This document shows positions 51,274 to 60,422 of a DNA stretch of 64,000 nt, in pieces. This stretch comes from Rubrivivax sp. (lineage in GTDB: Bacteria; Pseudomonadota; Gammaproteobacteria; Burkholderiales; Burkholderiaceae_C), in the NCBI GenBank assembly GCA_022842595.1, contig JALHPF010000028.1, positions 1 to 64,000 on the forward strand, read 5' to 3'. Both the position numbers and the translations under genes were made by a program. Under the pieces are notes generated by a model. It was given only the letters and a program-made list of their open reading frames with translations, searched no databases and had not been told where the DNA came from. The stretch's first letter is position 1, and every line of letters begins with the position of its first letter.

Positions 51274-51639
51274 TAGATGACTCCGTGGATGTTGTGGACT
51301 ACAGACCGCCGCCCAACTTGTTCTCTCCGGGCGGCACGCGGCTGATCAACACACCGAAAAGAGCAACTCGCATGCCAATGCCATGTCCGGTCGAGAAAAC
51401 TCTTCAGAATCAATCATCTGGGCGACTGGCACAGCTGGGCTCGGCTCGTGCCTCAATGAGAATGTCAAGATTGCCGACACCCGCGGCGAACGGTGCATGC
51501 CTGTCCGGGTTTGATGCGGCGGCGCTTCCCCGCCGATGTGTTTCGCGCGCAGGCGTTTGCCCGATCCGGACACGCCTTCTGGCGCCAGCAACCGGCGCAG
51601 GCAGGCCGCCAGCGGCTGGCAGCAGGCCGGGCACAGGCG

Positions 51640-51750
51640 ACCGGCGCCGTAGCCCGGTCTTCCACGGCTGGCGTCCACCGGGGGCCGAGGTGGATCACCA
51701 CCTCGGCCGCGGTGAGGTTCAGACCCACGCCACCGGCCTTCACGCTGGTA
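51640..51750 (-). pseudogene. fragment of an SNF2-family helicase C-terminus
   Basis: On the minus strand about 36 residues read 'SVKAGGVGLNLTAAEVVIHL' and then 'GPRWTPAVEDRAT'. This matches the helicase motif V region of SNF2 enzymes (K-A-G-G-V-G-L-N-L-T-A-A ... D-P-W-W-N-P-A-V-E-D-Q). Neighbouring frames on both sides do not continue the family, so this is a short remnant. The consensus D-P-W-W is degraded to G-P-R-W. Confidence 0.65.
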
Positions 51751-52262
51751 GGCCGCGCTGGCCGTCTCGTCGAACGCTTCACGCACTTCCACCATGCCCC
51801 ACTCTGTGCACAGCCGCGGGTCAAACGCATGACGGAGTTTGTTGAGGGTAAGTCGGGGGTGAGACCGGTGTCGCCAGTGAATTCGCTTGTGTTTCCTGTC
51901 TTCCTGTAAGACCCCCACTCCCAGGCTCCGCCATATTCCGATGCTGCGCCGCCAGCATCTGGCCGAGCTTTTGCTGCGTCGACATGAACAACCCGGGGCG
52001 GTCGCAGGCGCTCTCGCGGGGGCCCGAACCAGCGGGCCTGTGACCGTTCAGACGCGGCAGTTTCGGCCGCGGTCTCAGGGTTGACCATGGGTTCCATCGC
52101 GTGGAGCCGACGTTCGTGCCACACCACCTGCGTCAGCCGCCGGGACGCGCAGCCCGGGCGATGGCGATGCCATCGCTTGCAGTCGTTCGGTCTTCTGTGG
52201 GACGAGGCGCTGAAGATCGTGAAACCTGAGGCACACTGCCCACGACCAACGGAGGGTTCTTC
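51751..52262. other. gene-poor region upstream of the protease
   Basis: About 500 bp with no convincing gene. A minus-strand frame from the ATG at 51985 gives a roughly 55-residue peptide starting MSTQQKLGQMLAAQHRNMAE, which has a helical start resembling some mobile-element or phage small proteins but no recognisable family. Together with the SNF2 fragment it suggests decayed acquired DNA. Shine-Dalgarno GGAGGG for the protease lies at the right end. Confidence 0.4.
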
Positions 52263-53810
52263 ATGTCGTTCTGTCGTCAAATCGTTCTCGCCACTGCCAC
52301 CACGGCCGCCGCCCTGCTTGCCGGGCCGGCCCTTGCTGCCTCGCCAAGCAAAGTCAACCCCGATCTCGTCCAGGCGGCGCGCACTCACGGCAAGGTCGAG
52401 GCGCTGATCGTCCTGGCCGACCAGGCCACGCCCACGGTCGCGCCGCTGGCGGCCGACGCCGACTACAAGCAGCGCCGTCGCGCGCTGGTGCAATCGCTCC
52501 GCGCTCGCGCCGACAGCCAGCAGCTCAGCCTGCGCATCTGGCTGGATTCGCGCGGCATCGCCTACCGTGCCTTCTGGATCGCCAACATGGTGCAGGCCAC
52601 GCTCTCGGCCGACGACCTGGATGCGCTGGCCGCGAGGTCCGAAGTCGCGCGCCTGGAGACCAACCCCGCCATCGCCGCCAAGCTGCCTCAACCCGACCGT
52701 GCACCGATGGCGCAAGCCGGTCCCGATGCCACGTTGGCCGTGGAATGGGGCGTGGCCAAGATCCGGGCACCCGAAGTCTGGGCCGCCGGCATCACCGGCC
52801 AGGGGGTCGTCATCGGCGGCGCCGATACCGGCTACCGCTGGGCCCACCCGGCACTGCAGCCGCACTACCGCGGCTGGACCGGCACCACCGCCGACCACAA
52901 CTACAACTGGCACGACGCCATCGGCGCAGCCAACAGCCTGTGCCCGGCCAACTCGCCCGCCCCTTGCGACGACAACGGCCACGGCACCCATACCGCGGGC
53001 ACCTTTGCCGGTGGCGACGGGGGCACCAACCAGATCGGCGTGGCGCCGGGCGCCAAGTGGATCGGCTGCCGCAACATGAACGCCGGGAATGGCACGCCGG
53101 CCACCTACATCGACTGCATGCAGTGGATGCTGGCGCCCACCGATCTGGCCGGCAACAACCCCGACCCCGACCTGGCGCCCGACATCATCAGCAACTCCTG
53201 GGGCTGCCCCGTCTCCGAGGGCTGCACGGTCGGCAACGAGCTGACGCAGGCGGTCGGCCACCTCAATACAGCCGGCATCCTGTTTGTGGCGGCCGCCGGC
53301 AACTCCGGCCCGCAATGCAACACGATCAGCGACGCACCGGCCACCGACTTCGCGGCGTTCACCGTCGGCGCCACCGACATCAATGACCGTCTGGCCAGCT
53401 ACTCCAGCCGCGGCCCGCTCAGCGTGGCGAGGGCGAATTCCCGCGCCTACATCGGCAAGGTCGACATCTCGGCACCCGGTTCCAGCGTGCGCTCGGCCTA
53501 TTCCGCGACAGGCTATTCCAGCCTCAGCGGCACCAGCATGGCCACTCCGCACGTCGCCGGCGCGGCCGCGCTGGTGATGTCTGCGGCGCCCTGGCTCAAG
53601 GGTCAGCCGGCGTTGGTGATGAAGCTTCTGCGACAGACCGCGCAGCGCACTGGCATTGCCAACACGTCCAGCCAGGCAAACCAGGTCTGCGGCAATTGGA
53701 CCGCGGCAAACTGGCCCAACCCGATGATCGGCTGGGGCCGCCTGGACGCCTACGCGGCGTATCAGGCGGCCGTACAGACGCAGCCGCCGCGGGCAGTCGG
53801 CGGGCGCTGA
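52263..53810 (+). CDS. secreted subtilisin-like serine protease (S8)
   Basis: A 515-residue preproprotein. It has a signal peptide (to about residue 25), an inhibitor-I9-like propeptide (about 40-150) and the S8 domain. The catalytic triad is visible as Asp188 in 'VVIGGADTGYRWAHP', His240 in 'DDNGHGTHTAGTFAGG' and Ser425 in 'LSGTSMATPHVAGAA', with the oxyanion Asn in 'VAAAGNSGPQC'. Several cysteine pairs suggest disulfides in the mature secreted enzyme. GGAGGG upstream fixes the start. It is followed by a cytochrome gene on the same strand, 151 bp away, so it is probably a separate unit. Confidence 0.94.
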   Translation: MSFCRQIVLATATTAAALLAGPALAASPSKVNPDLVQAARTHGKVEALIVLADQATPTVAPLAADADYKQRRRALVQSLRARADSQQLSLRIWLDSRGIAYRAFWIANMVQATLSADDLDALAARSEVARLETNPAIAAKLPQPDRAPMAQAGPDATLAVEWGVAKIRAPEVWAAGITGQGVVIGGADTGYRWAHPALQPHYRGWTGTTADHNYNWHDAIGAANSLCPANSPAPCDDNGHGTHTAGTFAGGDGGTNQIGVAPGAKWIGCRNMNAGNGTPATYIDCMQWMLAPTDLAGNNPDPDLAPDIISNSWGCPVSEGCTVGNELTQAVGHLNTAGILFVAAAGNSGPQCNTISDAPATDFAAFTVGATDINDRLASYSSRGPLSVARANSRAYIGKVDISAPGSSVRSAYSATGYSSLSGTSMATPHVAGAAALVMSAAPWLKGQPALVMKLLRQTAQRTGIANTSSQANQVCGNWTAANWPNPMIGWGRLDAYAAYQAAVQTQPPRAVGGR

Positions 53811-53961
53811 CTGCCGGCGAGCGCTTGTTCCGCGGGCCCGCTCGCAGCCGGCCCGGGCCGGTATGCGCGAGCATTGACCAAGCGCAAGCAGCCCGTTGCA
53901 GGCTCTGCCCAGAATCGGATCCCCGCCGCTACCCATCTCGCCATCCGTGCCTCAAGCATCC

Positions 53962-54483
53962 ATGCCCACTTCAATGCCAGCCCTGGTCGGCGCGCTCCTC
54001 ATCGCGGCGGTTGCGAGTTCCGCGGCGCAATCGCCGCCCCCGAGCCTGCCGATGCCGGGTGAGTTCCTCGTCGTCGATGGCCGCGTCGATGCCGGCACCT
54101 TTGCGGGATGGCGCTTGTTCCAGGCCAATTGCCAGGCTTGCCACGGCGTGGGTGGCGTGGGCACCGCCAAGGCGCCCAACCTGGTCGAGCGGATCAAGAC
54201 CTACACCCCGCGCGGCTTTGCCGGCAAGGTGCTGACGAGCTACCGCATCGAGGGCCTGATGCCCGATGACGGGCCGGGTGCGGGCGATGCCGAACGGCAG
54301 GCTCGGCTTGAAGACGTGATGCGGCGCGAGCGCACGGCTCGCGGACAGCCGCTGATGCCGGTGTGGGAGAACGATGACGAGGTTCCGCCCCATGTGCTCG
54401 ACCTGTACGCCTACCTCAGCGCGCGCGCCGAAGCTGCCCTGGGTCCCGGCAAGCCGGTGCTGATTCGCCCCAAAGGCCGCTGA
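53962..54483 (+). CDS. periplasmic mono-heme cytochrome c
   Basis: A 173-residue protein from the ATG at 53962 (a start at 53974 is also possible), with a hydrophobic signal segment 'MPALVGALLIAAVASSAA'. One heme motif CQACH occurs in 'LFQANCQACHGVGGVGTAKA', and a methionine ligand is likely in 'PLMPVWENDDEV' near the C-terminus. The fold fits class I cytochrome c. It lies between the protease gene and the truncated ftsZ copy; no partner oxidase gene is near. Confidence 0.85.
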   Translation: MPTSMPALVGALLIAAVASSAAQSPPPSLPMPGEFLVVDGRVDAGTFAGWRLFQANCQACHGVGGVGTAKAPNLVERIKTYTPRGFAGKVLTSYRIEGLMPDDGPGAGDAERQARLEDVMRRERTARGQPLMPVWENDDEVPPHVLDLYAYLSARAEAALGPGKPVLIRPKGR

Positions 54484-54721
54484 CAGTCAGCGAAGGCACC
54501 GACACAGCGGCGCCCCGGCCGTGCGCGTCGCGCCTCGGGCCATGCACCCTTGCGCTGATCGAGCCCTGCCGCCCGCTGCACGAGGAAGCTGACGCCAGCG
54601 GAGCATCCCCCGATGGCCAGGTTCTTGTCCTCTGTGTTCGGCGGAAAGGTGCGCGAACTCGGTTCCGGCTGGTTCGGCTGGTGCCATCGCCACGGCGATC
54701 ACCACGAGTGTCCAGCCCAAC

Positions 54722-54747
54722 AAAAAGGGCCCGGACAAGCCGGGCCC
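54722..54747 (-). terminator. terminator of the duplicated ftsZ 3' end
   Basis: GGGCCCGG with its inverted copy CCGGGCCC and a T5 tract on the minus strand. It is identical to the terminator after the intact ftsZ at 61501-61526, showing that the duplicated segment extends past the stop codon. Confidence 0.88.
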
Positions 54748-54772
54748 TGTTGCCTCAAGCCGATCCAGCAGA

Positions 54773-55576
54773 TCAGTCCGCCTGCTTGCGCAGAAACGCC
54801 GGAATCTCGATCTCGTCCATGCCGTTGCTGGCCAGCGCGTCGACCTTGGCCGCCGCATGCGTGCGGTTCGTACGCCACACGCTCGGCGTGTTCATGGTTT
54901 CGTAGCTGGGCTGGCCCATGTTGCCTTGACCGGCATGGTGGCCACCACCGCCGCCGCCCATCGCTGCCGGCTGCGCCAGCTGGTTCAGGATCGGCAGGTT
55001 GTCGGTGCCGGTGCGCAACGCATGCTGCATCGGCTGCTGCACCACTTGCAGCGGCGCTGAACCCCGCAGATCAGGACGCTGCTCGTTTTTTCGTGCGACC
55101 GAACTTAGGCCGGTGGCGATGACGGTGACGCGCAGCTGGTCGCCCAGGCTTTCGTCGTAGGCGGTGCCGTAGATCACGTGCGCATCGTCGGCGGCGTAGC
55201 GGCGGATGGTGTTCATCGCGTTGCGGCTTTCGGCCAGCTTGAAGGTGCCCTTGCTCGCGGCAATCAGCACCAGCACGCCGCGCGCGCCGCTCAGGTCGAT
55301 GCCTTCCAGCAGCGGGCAGGCCACGGCCATGTCGGCGGCCTTGGTGGCGCGGTCCGGGCCACCGGCCACGGCCGTGCCCATCATCGCCTTGCCGGGCTCG
55401 CTCATCACCGTCTTCACGTCCTCGAAGTCGACGTTCACGAGGCCCGGGATGTGGATGATGTCGCTGATGCCGCCCACGGCGTTCTTCAGCACGTCGTTGG
55501 CATGCGCAAACGCCTGCTCCTGCGTGACGTCGTCGCCCATCACTTCCAGAAGCTTCTCGTTGAGCACGACGATCAG
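54773..55576 (-). pseudogene. 5'-truncated second copy of ftsZ
   Basis: The minus-strand frame from about 55576 to the stop at 54773 reads as FtsZ from 'IVVLNEKLLEVMGDDVTQEQ' to the final 'IPAFLRKQAD'. It is nearly identical to the intact gene at 61552-62841 but lacks the N-terminal GTP-binding half, including the G-G-G-T-G-T-G tubulin signature. The frame upstream of 55576 is unrelated sequence, so no functional FtsZ can be made. Differences from the intact copy sit mainly in the low-complexity linker (a 4-residue deletion, and S to A near the Gly run). Confidence 0.95.
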
Positions 55577-55806
55577 AGCGGAGCGGCGAGTTGAGCGGCA
55601 GCCGTAGGCTGTCCGCTCGAACGCACCGGTAGTGCAGAACAAGTCTCCGACACCCGCATTCGACCCCAAGCCGAAGTTCGCTACCTTGAAATGCGGTCAG
55701 TTGTTTGGCAGCCCTGCACTCCGCCGACCTGACCTGCCTGAGTTCAAGCCGACTGGTGCGGCCTACCCGACTTGCGGCGCAACGTAGCGGCGCCGCTGCA
55801 AGGCTG
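55577..55806. other. unassigned spacer at the inner junction of the repeat
   Basis: 230 bp between the breakpoint of the truncated ftsZ copy and the hydroxyacid dehydrogenase stop. It is less GC-rich than its surroundings and holds no gene. It contains GC-rich inverted segments such as GTAGCGGCGCCGCTGC (about 55785-55800). It may be part of a mobile or repeated intergenic element, but I cannot identify it. Confidence 0.4.
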
Positions 55807-56763
55807 TCACACACTGACGATGTGCCGCGTGACACCGCGCACAAATGCCTCGACGTTGTCGACCAGTTGGTCTGCCAGGGCCTGAACGGCTTCGTCGCTG
55901 GCCCAGGCCACATGGGGTGTAAGGATGAAGTCGGGATGATTCAGCAGCGCCATGAACGGGTGGCCGGGCGCTGGCGGCTCGTCTGCGACGACGTCGAAGG
56001 CGGCGCCCGAGATCTGTCCGGATACCAAGGCCGGGCCCACGGCAGATTCGTCCACGAGCCCGCCGCGTGCGGTGTTCACCAGCAGTGGCGCACGGGCCAT
56101 CGCTGCGAATTCCGCAGCCCCGATCATGTGGCGCGTCTGCGGCAGCAGCGGGCAATGCAGCGTGATCACGTCCGACTCCGCCAGTACGCGATCGAAGGGC
56201 GTGTAGAGCATGCCCATGTCGGGTCGACCCTTGAAGGCCGACATGAGGACGCGCATGCCCAGGGCTCTGCCGATGGCGGCCACGGCCTGGCCCAGCACGC
56301 CATCGCCGATCACGCCCAGGGTCGAGCCCGTCAGGTCGCGGATCGGGAAGTCGAAGAAACAGAATTGGCCGGACTCCTGCCAGCGCCCCGCGCGCACGGC
56401 ATCACGGTAGGCGCAGATGCTTCGGCGAAGCGCAAAGATCAGCGCGAACGTGTGCTCCGGCACCGTGTGCACCGCGTAGTTGCGGATGTTGCTCACCACG
56501 ATGCCGCGCTCCCGGCATGCGGCGAGGTCGACGTTGTCGGTGCCCGTCGCGGCTACAGCGATGAACTTCAGCCTCGATGCTGCGGCGATCGCGTGCGCGT
56601 CCAGGCGCACCTTGTTCACCAGCACGATGTCGGCATCAGCGATGCGATTCGCGACCTCTGCGGCCGACGTGCGGCCATGGCAAACCAGTTCGTGATCGAA
56701 GCCCGGCGCGCGCAGACGGGTCTGTGGCGAGAGGGTGTCGCGGTCGAGAAAGACGATCCTCAC
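55807..56763 (-). CDS. D-2-hydroxyacid dehydrogenase
   Basis: A 318-residue NAD-dependent dehydrogenase of the glycerate/hydroxypyruvate reductase type: 'VAATGTDNVDLAACRERGIV', nucleotide loop 'LGVIGDGVLGQAVAAIGRAL' (G-x-G-x-x-G with Asp in place of Gly), 'ITLHCPLLPQTRHMIG', substrate Arg in 'LVNTARGGLVDE', Glu in 'DVVADEPPAP' and His in 'FILTPHVAWAS'. The last gene of the cassette; its start is 3 bp from the Bug gene stop. It interconverts a 2-hydroxy acid and its 2-keto acid; the substrate is not identifiable. Confidence 0.9.
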   Translation of the reverse strand: MRIVFLDRDTLSPQTRLRAPGFDHELVCHGRTSAAEVANRIADADIVLVNKVRLDAHAIAAASRLKFIAVAATGTDNVDLAACRERGIVVSNIRNYAVHTVPEHTFALIFALRRSICAYRDAVRAGRWQESGQFCFFDFPIRDLTGSTLGVIGDGVLGQAVAAIGRALGMRVLMSAFKGRPDMGMLYTPFDRVLAESDVITLHCPLLPQTRHMIGAAEFAAMARAPLLVNTARGGLVDESAVGPALVSGQISGAAFDVVADEPPAPGHPFMALLNHPDFILTPHVAWASDEAVQALADQLVDNVEAFVRGVTRHIVSV

Positions 56764-56766
56764 GAC

Positions 56767-57741
56767 TTACTCGGCGATGATCTTCGACGAGTTGATGACC
56801 TTGCCCCAGTAGTCCAGTTCCTTGCGGGTGAACTCGGCCAGTTGCGCCGGGCTCATCTGCTCGACCGTGGTGCCCGACTCTTCGGACCGGCGCCGTGTCT
56901 CGGGCATCGCCAGGATCTTGCCGACCTCGGTGCTGAGGGTCTGCACCACCTCGGCCGGCAGCCCGGCGGGGCCGTAGAGCGCGAACCACGAATCGAGCGT
57001 GAAGCCTTTGAGGCCCGCCTCCACCGCCGTGGGCACCTGGGGCAGCGCCGCCAGGCGCGACGCGCTGGTCACGGCCAGCGCCTTCAGCCTGCCAGCCTTC
57101 ACCTGCTGCACGACCGACGCCGGTGTCGTGATGAACAGATCGACCTGCCCGCCCATCAGGTCCTGAACGGCCGGGCCGGCGCCGCGGTAGGGGATGTGGG
57201 TGATGAAGGTGCCGGTCAGCTGCTTGAACAGTTCGCCCGCAATGTGCTGGATCGACCCGTTGCCCGAGGATGCATAGTTCAACTTGCCCGGGTTGGCCTT
57301 GGCAAAGGTCACCAGTTCGGCCAGCGTGTTCGCCTGCAGGTCGGCCTTCGTGACGATGACCTGAGGCGCCCGCGTCAGCATCGCCACGGGGGTGAAGTCC
57401 TTGATCGGGTCCCAGCCCGCCTTCGCGAACAGATGCGGGTTGCCGACCTGGTAGCCGCTGTACGCCACCAGCAGCGTGTAGCCGTCGGGCTTGGCCTTGG
57501 CAACGAACTGGTTGCCGATGTTGCCGGCGCCGCCCGCCTTGTTGTCCACGATCACCGGCTGGCCGAGTGCGCGCGACAGGCTGTCGGCGATGAGCCGTGC
57601 GGTGAAGTCGGTGGTGCCCCCCGGTGCGCTGGGCACGACCAGCGTGATGGGCTTCTGCGGCCAGGCACCCTGGGCGCGCAGCGCGGGGTGGGCGGTCAGC
57701 GCGGCGGCGCCTATCGTGGCGAGCAGGGTTCGTCTTTGCAT
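56767..57741 (-). CDS. Bug-family tricarboxylate-type substrate-binding protein
   Basis: A 324-residue exported receptor: signal 'MQRRTLLATIGAAALTAHP', then the Bug pattern 'PITLVVPSAPGGTTDFTARL', 'GQPVIVDNKAGGAGNIG', 'DGYTLLVAYSGYQVGN', 'LNYASSGNGSIQHIAGELFK', 'HIPYRGAGPAVQDLMGGQVD' and 'DLFITTPASVVQQVKAGRLK'. Bug proteins capture carboxylates for TctAB transport or signalling and are greatly expanded in Burkholderiales. No tctAB genes are adjacent. Its place in the cassette suggests it binds the acid degraded by the neighbouring enzymes. Confidence 0.93.
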   Translation of the reverse strand: MQRRTLLATIGAAALTAHPALRAQGAWPQKPITLVVPSAPGGTTDFTARLIADSLSRALGQPVIVDNKAGGAGNIGNQFVAKAKPDGYTLLVAYSGYQVGNPHLFAKAGWDPIKDFTPVAMLTRAPQVIVTKADLQANTLAELVTFAKANPGKLNYASSGNGSIQHIAGELFKQLTGTFITHIPYRGAGPAVQDLMGGQVDLFITTPASVVQQVKAGRLKALAVTSASRLAALPQVPTAVEAGLKGFTLDSWFALYGPAGLPAEVVQTLSTEVGKILAMPETRRRSEESGTTVEQMSPAQLAEFTRKELDYWGKVINSSKIIAE

Positions 57742-57811
57742 GGGGGTCTCCAGGATTCGGTCTTGGATGGCGGCTCGAGCGGTGCACGGGCCGGCGTGGT
57801 CTCGGCCGGCT

Positions 57812-58204
57812 TCACACCAGCTCGGAAATCTCGATCAAGTTGAAGTCCGGGTCGCGCACGTAGACGGAGCGGATCTTCTGCGTCGCACCCGTGCGCATCA
57901 CCGGTCCTTCGACGATGGGCCAGGCCGCCGCGCGCAGTTGCTCTATCACCTGCTCGAGCGGGATCGTTGCGATGAAGCACAGGTCCAGCGCACCGGGAAC
58001 CGGCAGGTGTGCCTTCGGTTCGAATTCACTGCCCTGCACATGCAGGTTGATCTTCTGGTTGCCGAACTTGAAGGCCTGCCTCTCGACCGGCGGCGTTCCG
58101 CCAATGAAGGATTCGAGTTGCATGCCGAGCACGCGGGTGTAGAAGTCCACGCAAGCCTCGCGGCGCGCAGTGGTGAGCACGAGATGGTCGAGGTGGTCGA
58201 TCAT
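57812..58204 (-). CDS. VOC (glyoxalase-fold) family protein
   Basis: A 130-residue protein: 'IDHLDHLVLTTARREACVDF', 'YTRVLGMQLESF', 'FGNQKINLHVQGSEFEPKA', 'DLCFIATIPLEQVIEQL' and 'YVRDPDFNLIEISEL'. These are the strands with metal ligands (His in 'DHLDHL', Glu in 'NLIEIS') of the VOC superfamily. The likely role is an isomerase, epimerase or lyase step on the cassette's substrate. Its start overlaps the lyase stop (ATGA). Confidence 0.88.
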   Translation of the reverse strand: MIDHLDHLVLTTARREACVDFYTRVLGMQLESFIGGTPPVERQAFKFGNQKINLHVQGSEFEPKAHLPVPGALDLCFIATIPLEQVIEQLRAAAWPIVEGPVMRTGATQKIRSVYVRDPDFNLIEISELV

Positions 58205-59151
58205 GAGAATTGGCTCCGCAGTTCTGCGACGTAGGACGGGGCGGGATGCAGGTCGGTGATGAGCCCGGCCTTGGCCACCTGGCCTGGCACGTCGTGGCCC
58301 ACGATCTCGGGCAGCCGTCGTGCGACAGCGAGCAGCCGCGGCAGGTCGATGCCGGTCTCGAAGCCCATCGCGTGCAGCATGTGGATGGCATCCTCGCTGC
58401 AGATGTTGCCGGTGGCGCCGGGTGCGTACGGGCAGCCGCCGAGGCCGCCGAGCGAGCCGTCGAAGCGGTCGATCCCCGCCTGCACCGAGGCCAGCACATT
58501 GGCCAGCCCCATGCCACGCGTGTTGTGGAAGTGCAGCGTGAGCTGCAGGCTACCGAAGCGGTTGCGCAGCAGCCGGGCCAAACGCGACACTTGCGCCGGG
58601 TGCGCCATGCCGGTGGTGTCGCAGATCGTCAGGCCGCGCACGCCCAGGTCTGCAAAGCGCCCGGCCCAGCGCAGCACCTCGTCGGCAGGCACATCGCCCT
58701 CCATCGGGCAGCCGAAACAGGCCGACAGCGAGACGTTCACCGGCACGCGGCCTGAATGAGCGGCATGAGCCATCGCGATCACCTCGCGCAGGCCAGCGAA
58801 GCTCTTCTCGCGCGGCATGCGCAGGTTGGCCAGGTTGTGCGTCTCGGACGTGGACATCACCAGGTTCAGCTCGTCGGCGCGGGACTCCAGCGCGCGTCCG
58901 GCGCCCCGCACGTTGGGCACGAGCACCGTGGTCTCGACGCCGGGCACACGGCGGATGCGGCCCATCACCTCCTCGGCGTCGCGCAGCATCGGGATGGCCT
59001 TGGCCGACGTGAACGAAGTGACCTCGACCTTCGCGTAGCCGCAGGCACTGAGTTCGTCGATCAACGCCACCTTGGCGTCGGTGGGCACGAAGGCGGGTTC
59101 GTTCTGGAAGCCGTCGCGGGTGACGACCTCGTTGAAGTAGATGCGTTGCAT
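58201..59151 (-). CDS. HMG-CoA lyase-family (HMGL-like) enzyme
   Basis: A 316-residue TIM-barrel lyase: 'NEVVTRDGFQNEPAFVPTDA' with the catalytic R-D-G-x-Q, 'EVTSFTSAKAIPMLRDAEEV', 'SLSACFGCPMEGDVPADEV', 'LTICDTTGMAHPAQVSRLAR', metal-binding histidines in 'TLHFHNTRGMGLANVL', and the loop cysteine in 'GGLGGCPYAPGATGNICSED'. It cleaves a 3-hydroxy-3-methylacyl-CoA such as HMG-CoA or citramalyl-CoA to acetyl-CoA plus a keto acid. Beside a CoA-transferase it completes an activate-then-cleave route. Confidence 0.92.
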   Translation of the reverse strand: MQRIYFNEVVTRDGFQNEPAFVPTDAKVALIDELSACGYAKVEVTSFTSAKAIPMLRDAEEVMGRIRRVPGVETTVLVPNVRGAGRALESRADELNLVMSTSETHNLANLRMPREKSFAGLREVIAMAHAAHSGRVPVNVSLSACFGCPMEGDVPADEVLRWAGRFADLGVRGLTICDTTGMAHPAQVSRLARLLRNRFGSLQLTLHFHNTRGMGLANVLASVQAGIDRFDGSLGGLGGCPYAPGATGNICSEDAIHMLHAMGFETGIDLPRLLAVARRLPEIVGHDVPGQVAKAGLITDLHPAPSYVAELRSQFS

Positions 59152-59160
59152 TGGAAATCT

Positions 59161-60390
59161 CTAGTTGACGATGCCGCGCTCGCGCAGCGCGACGATTTGC
59201 GCGTCGGTCAGGCCGATCTCCCGCAGCACCTCGCTTGAGTCCTGCCCCAGCGTGGGTGCATTGCGCCGGTGGCTGCCCGGCGTGGCAGACAGCTTGGGCA
59301 CGATGCCCGGTACCGTCAGCGTGCTCCCGTCGTCCATGTGAACCTGATCGAGCATGCCGCGGGCCTGGTAGTGCGGGTCGGCTGCGATGTCGGCCACGCT
59401 GTAGATGCGGCCGGCCGGCACCGAGGCGCCGTCCAGCGCAGCCATCACCTCGTCGACGCTGCGCTGTGCCGTCCACGCGCCGATGACGTCGTCGAGTTCG
59501 GCCACGCGCGCCACACGGCCGGCGTTGTCGGCCAGTGCCGGGTCCGCCGCCAGGTCGTCACGCCCGATCAGCGTCATCAGGCGGCGGAAGATGCTGTCGC
59601 CATTGCCGGCGATCAGTGCATAGCCTCCATCGTTGCAGCGGTAGGCATTGGACGGTGCGATACCCGGCAAGGCGCTGCCCGCCGGCCCGCGCACGGCGTC
59701 GAAGGCGCTGTACTCGGGCAGCAGGCTCTCCATGCAGTTGAAGACGGCCTCGTAGAGCGCGACGTCGATGACCTGCCCGCGGCCGCTGGCGTGGCGGTGC
59801 TGCAGCGCGAGCAGGATGCCGATGACACCGTGCAGCGCAGCCAGCGTGTCGCCGATGCTCACGCCGACGCGCACCGGTACGCGGCCGGGCTCGGCGGTGA
59901 GGTGGCGCAGCCCCCCCATCGCCTCGGCCACGACGCCGAAACCCGGCCGGTTGCGGTAGGGCCCGGTCTGGCCGTAGCCGCTGATGCGCAGCACGATCAG
60001 CTTCGGGTTGGCGGCCAGCAGTTCATCCGGCCCGAGGTTCCAGCCTTCCATCGCGCCGGGGCGGAAGTTCTCGATCAGCACGTCGGCCTCCATGGCCAGC
60101 TTGCGCACCACGTCCTGGCCTTCGGGCGTTCTCAGGTCCAGCGCCAGCGAACGCTTGTTGCGCGATTGCACCTGCCACCACACCGAGGTTCCGTTCTTCA
60201 GCAGGCGCCACTTGCGCAAAGGATCGCCGGCGCCGGGCGGTTCGATCTTGACGACCTCGGCACCGAAATCGGCCAGCGTCTTGGCGGCGAACGGGCCGGC
60301 GATCAGCTGGCCGAGTTCCAGCACTTTCAGACCGGCCAGGGCGGCGGGCGTTGGGGTGGCAGTGGCGTCGGCGGTGGAGTCGGAAGGCAT
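59161..60390 (-). CDS. CaiB/BaiF family (class III) CoA-transferase
   Basis: A 409-residue protein: 'LKVLELGQLIAGPFAAKTLA', 'FGAEVVKIEPPGAGDPLRKW', 'NKRSLALDLRTPEGQDVVRK', 'ADVLIENFRPGAMEGWNLGP', 'ISGYGQTGPYRNRPGFGVVA', the catalytic aspartate Asp181 in 'VRVGVSIGDTLAAL', and 'GRGQVIDVALYEAV'. It moves CoA from a donor such as succinyl-CoA to a carboxylic acid. It probably activates the substrate of the HMGL-like lyase 9 bp downstream. Citramalate, itaconate or 3-hydroxy-3-methylglutarate are candidate acids, by pathway analogy only. Confidence 0.93.
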   Translation of the reverse strand: MPSDSTADATATPTPAALAGLKVLELGQLIAGPFAAKTLADFGAEVVKIEPPGAGDPLRKWRLLKNGTSVWWQVQSRNKRSLALDLRTPEGQDVVRKLAMEADVLIENFRPGAMEGWNLGPDELLAANPKLIVLRISGYGQTGPYRNRPGFGVVAEAMGGLRHLTAEPGRVPVRVGVSIGDTLAALHGVIGILLALQHRHASGRGQVIDVALYEAVFNCMESLLPEYSAFDAVRGPAGSALPGIAPSNAYRCNDGGYALIAGNGDSIFRRLMTLIGRDDLAADPALADNAGRVARVAELDDVIGAWTAQRSVDEVMAALDGASVPAGRIYSVADIAADPHYQARGMLDQVHMDDGSTLTVPGIVPKLSATPGSHRRNAPTLGQDSSEVLREIGLTDAQIVALRERGIVN

Positions 60391-60422
60391 GGCGCCAGTG
60401 TCCGACCGCCAGGCTGGCGTGA

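Larger units (their letters stand above)
54722..55576. repeat. direct repeat, copy A (ftsZ 3' end plus terminator)
   Basis: 855 bp nearly identical to 61501-62367 in the same orientation, 12 bp shorter because of a linker deletion. Weak similarity may continue about 25 bp beyond the terminator (gatcacc-cga pattern), while the other end stops sharply after ...ACGATCAG. The two copies flank the 55.6-61.5 kb catabolic cassette. Confidence 0.93.

Noticed and set aside
51465..53936. 823-codon minus-strand frame across the protease gene
   Set aside because: The plus strand holds a complete subtilisin triad and signal peptide; only the distal end of this frame carries the SNF2 remnant, reported separately.
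54773..55669. A functional second FtsZ with a new N-terminus
   Set aside because: The added N-terminal residues are unrelated sequence and the GTP-binding half is absent.
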